Part shown: positions 5,413 to 5,530 of the stretch, piece after piece
Position numbering within the stretch: position 1 is the first letter of the stretch
Layout of the letters: each line of letters opens with the position of its first letter
Program-made: the position numbers and the translations under genes
The notes under the pieces: generated by a model
The model's database searches: none
What the model saw: the letters and a program-made list of their open reading frames with translations, nothing else
What the model was told of the DNA's origin: nothing
NCBI GenBank assembly: GCA_022798155.1
Contig: JAAWLY010000145.1
Span: 1 to 5,530 of the forward strand
Length of the DNA stretch: 5,530 bases
DNA from: Lawsonibacter sp.
GTDB taxonomy: Bacteria; Bacillota; Clostridia; Oscillospirales; Oscillospiraceae
Direction of reading: 5' to 3'

Positions 5413-5530
5413 TTAGCCCAGCAGCTGGAGCACGCCCTGGGGCACCTGGTTGGCCTGGGCCAGCATGGCCTGGGCGGACTGTACCAGGATGTTGTTCTTG
5501 ACGTAGCTCATCATTTCCTCGGCCACGTCG
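5413..5530 (-). CDS. Flagellin, C-terminal fragment (runs off right edge)
   Basis: The last 38 codons read EEMMSYVKNNILVQSAQAML followed by AQANQVPQGVLQLLG and a TAA stop at 5415-5413. This is the conserved D0 helix at the C-terminus of bacterial flagellins, which packs in the core of the filament and carries the export and assembly contacts. The pattern A-x-A-M-L-A-Q-A-N-Q ... G-V-L-x-L-L is diagnostic. The gene starts outside the window. A strong terminator follows, and two XRE regulators lie downstream in the same direction. Whether it is the main filament gene (fliC/hag) or one of several copies cannot be told from this end. Confidence 0.93.
   Translation of the reverse strand, partial: DVAEEMMSYVKNNILVQSAQAMLAQANQVPQGVLQLLG

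Noticed and set aside
1..5530. CRISPR array, tRNA or rRNA genes
   Set aside because: No regularly spaced repeats and no tRNA or rRNA signature were seen on either strand.

Overview
The window looks like chromosome from a spore-forming, flagellated Gram-positive anaerobe of the Clostridia, most likely Oscillospirales (Flavonifractor/Lawsonibacter/Oscillibacter-like). The evidence is a sporulation sigma-K gene, a flagellin C-terminus, strong GGAGG-type ribosome binding sites, moderately high GC and clostridial-type proteins. This placement is inferred from protein style, not from a marker gene.

Layout, left to right. (1) 1-344, minus strand: the first 36 codons of a serine site-specific recombinase run off the left edge. 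A 63-codon SHOCT-like small ORF overlaps its start, and a rho-independent terminator for the next gene lies upstream. (2) 354-1649, minus: an FAD-dependent oxidoreductase with a shortened C-terminal Rieske [2Fe-2S] module. (3) 1714-2607, minus: a decayed or frameshifted ParB-like gene. (4) 2566-2608: a long imperfect inverted repeat just beyond the end of sigK. (5) 2616-3263, minus: sigK, whose product stops inside the region 4.2 recognition helix. (6) 3264-3462: a divergent promoter region. (7) 3463-4080, plus: a DUF1349 protein, ended by a bidirectional terminator shared with the convergent gene. (8) 4117-5321, minus: two translationally coupled XRE-type regulators that are tandem paralogues; the second carries a transposase-derived DUF4096 domain at its C-terminus. 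(9) 5342-5375: flagellin terminator with a UUCG tetraloop. (10) 5413-5530, minus: the 3' end of a flagellin gene.

Two parts deserve attention. The first is the regulator pair downstream of flagellin. Both have an N-terminal XRE helix-turn-helix and a shared middle region. One copy has lost about 26 residues of that region and gained the DNA-binding part of an IS5-type transposase, ending close to where the first catalytic Asp would be. This looks like a domesticated transposase domain turned into a two-headed DNA-binding protein. The second is the sigK 3' end, where truncation, a long dyad, a decayed ParB-like gene and a nearby serine recombinase together suggest a sigK-interrupting (skin-like) element or its remains. 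The other half of sigK is not in this window, so this stays a hypothesis.
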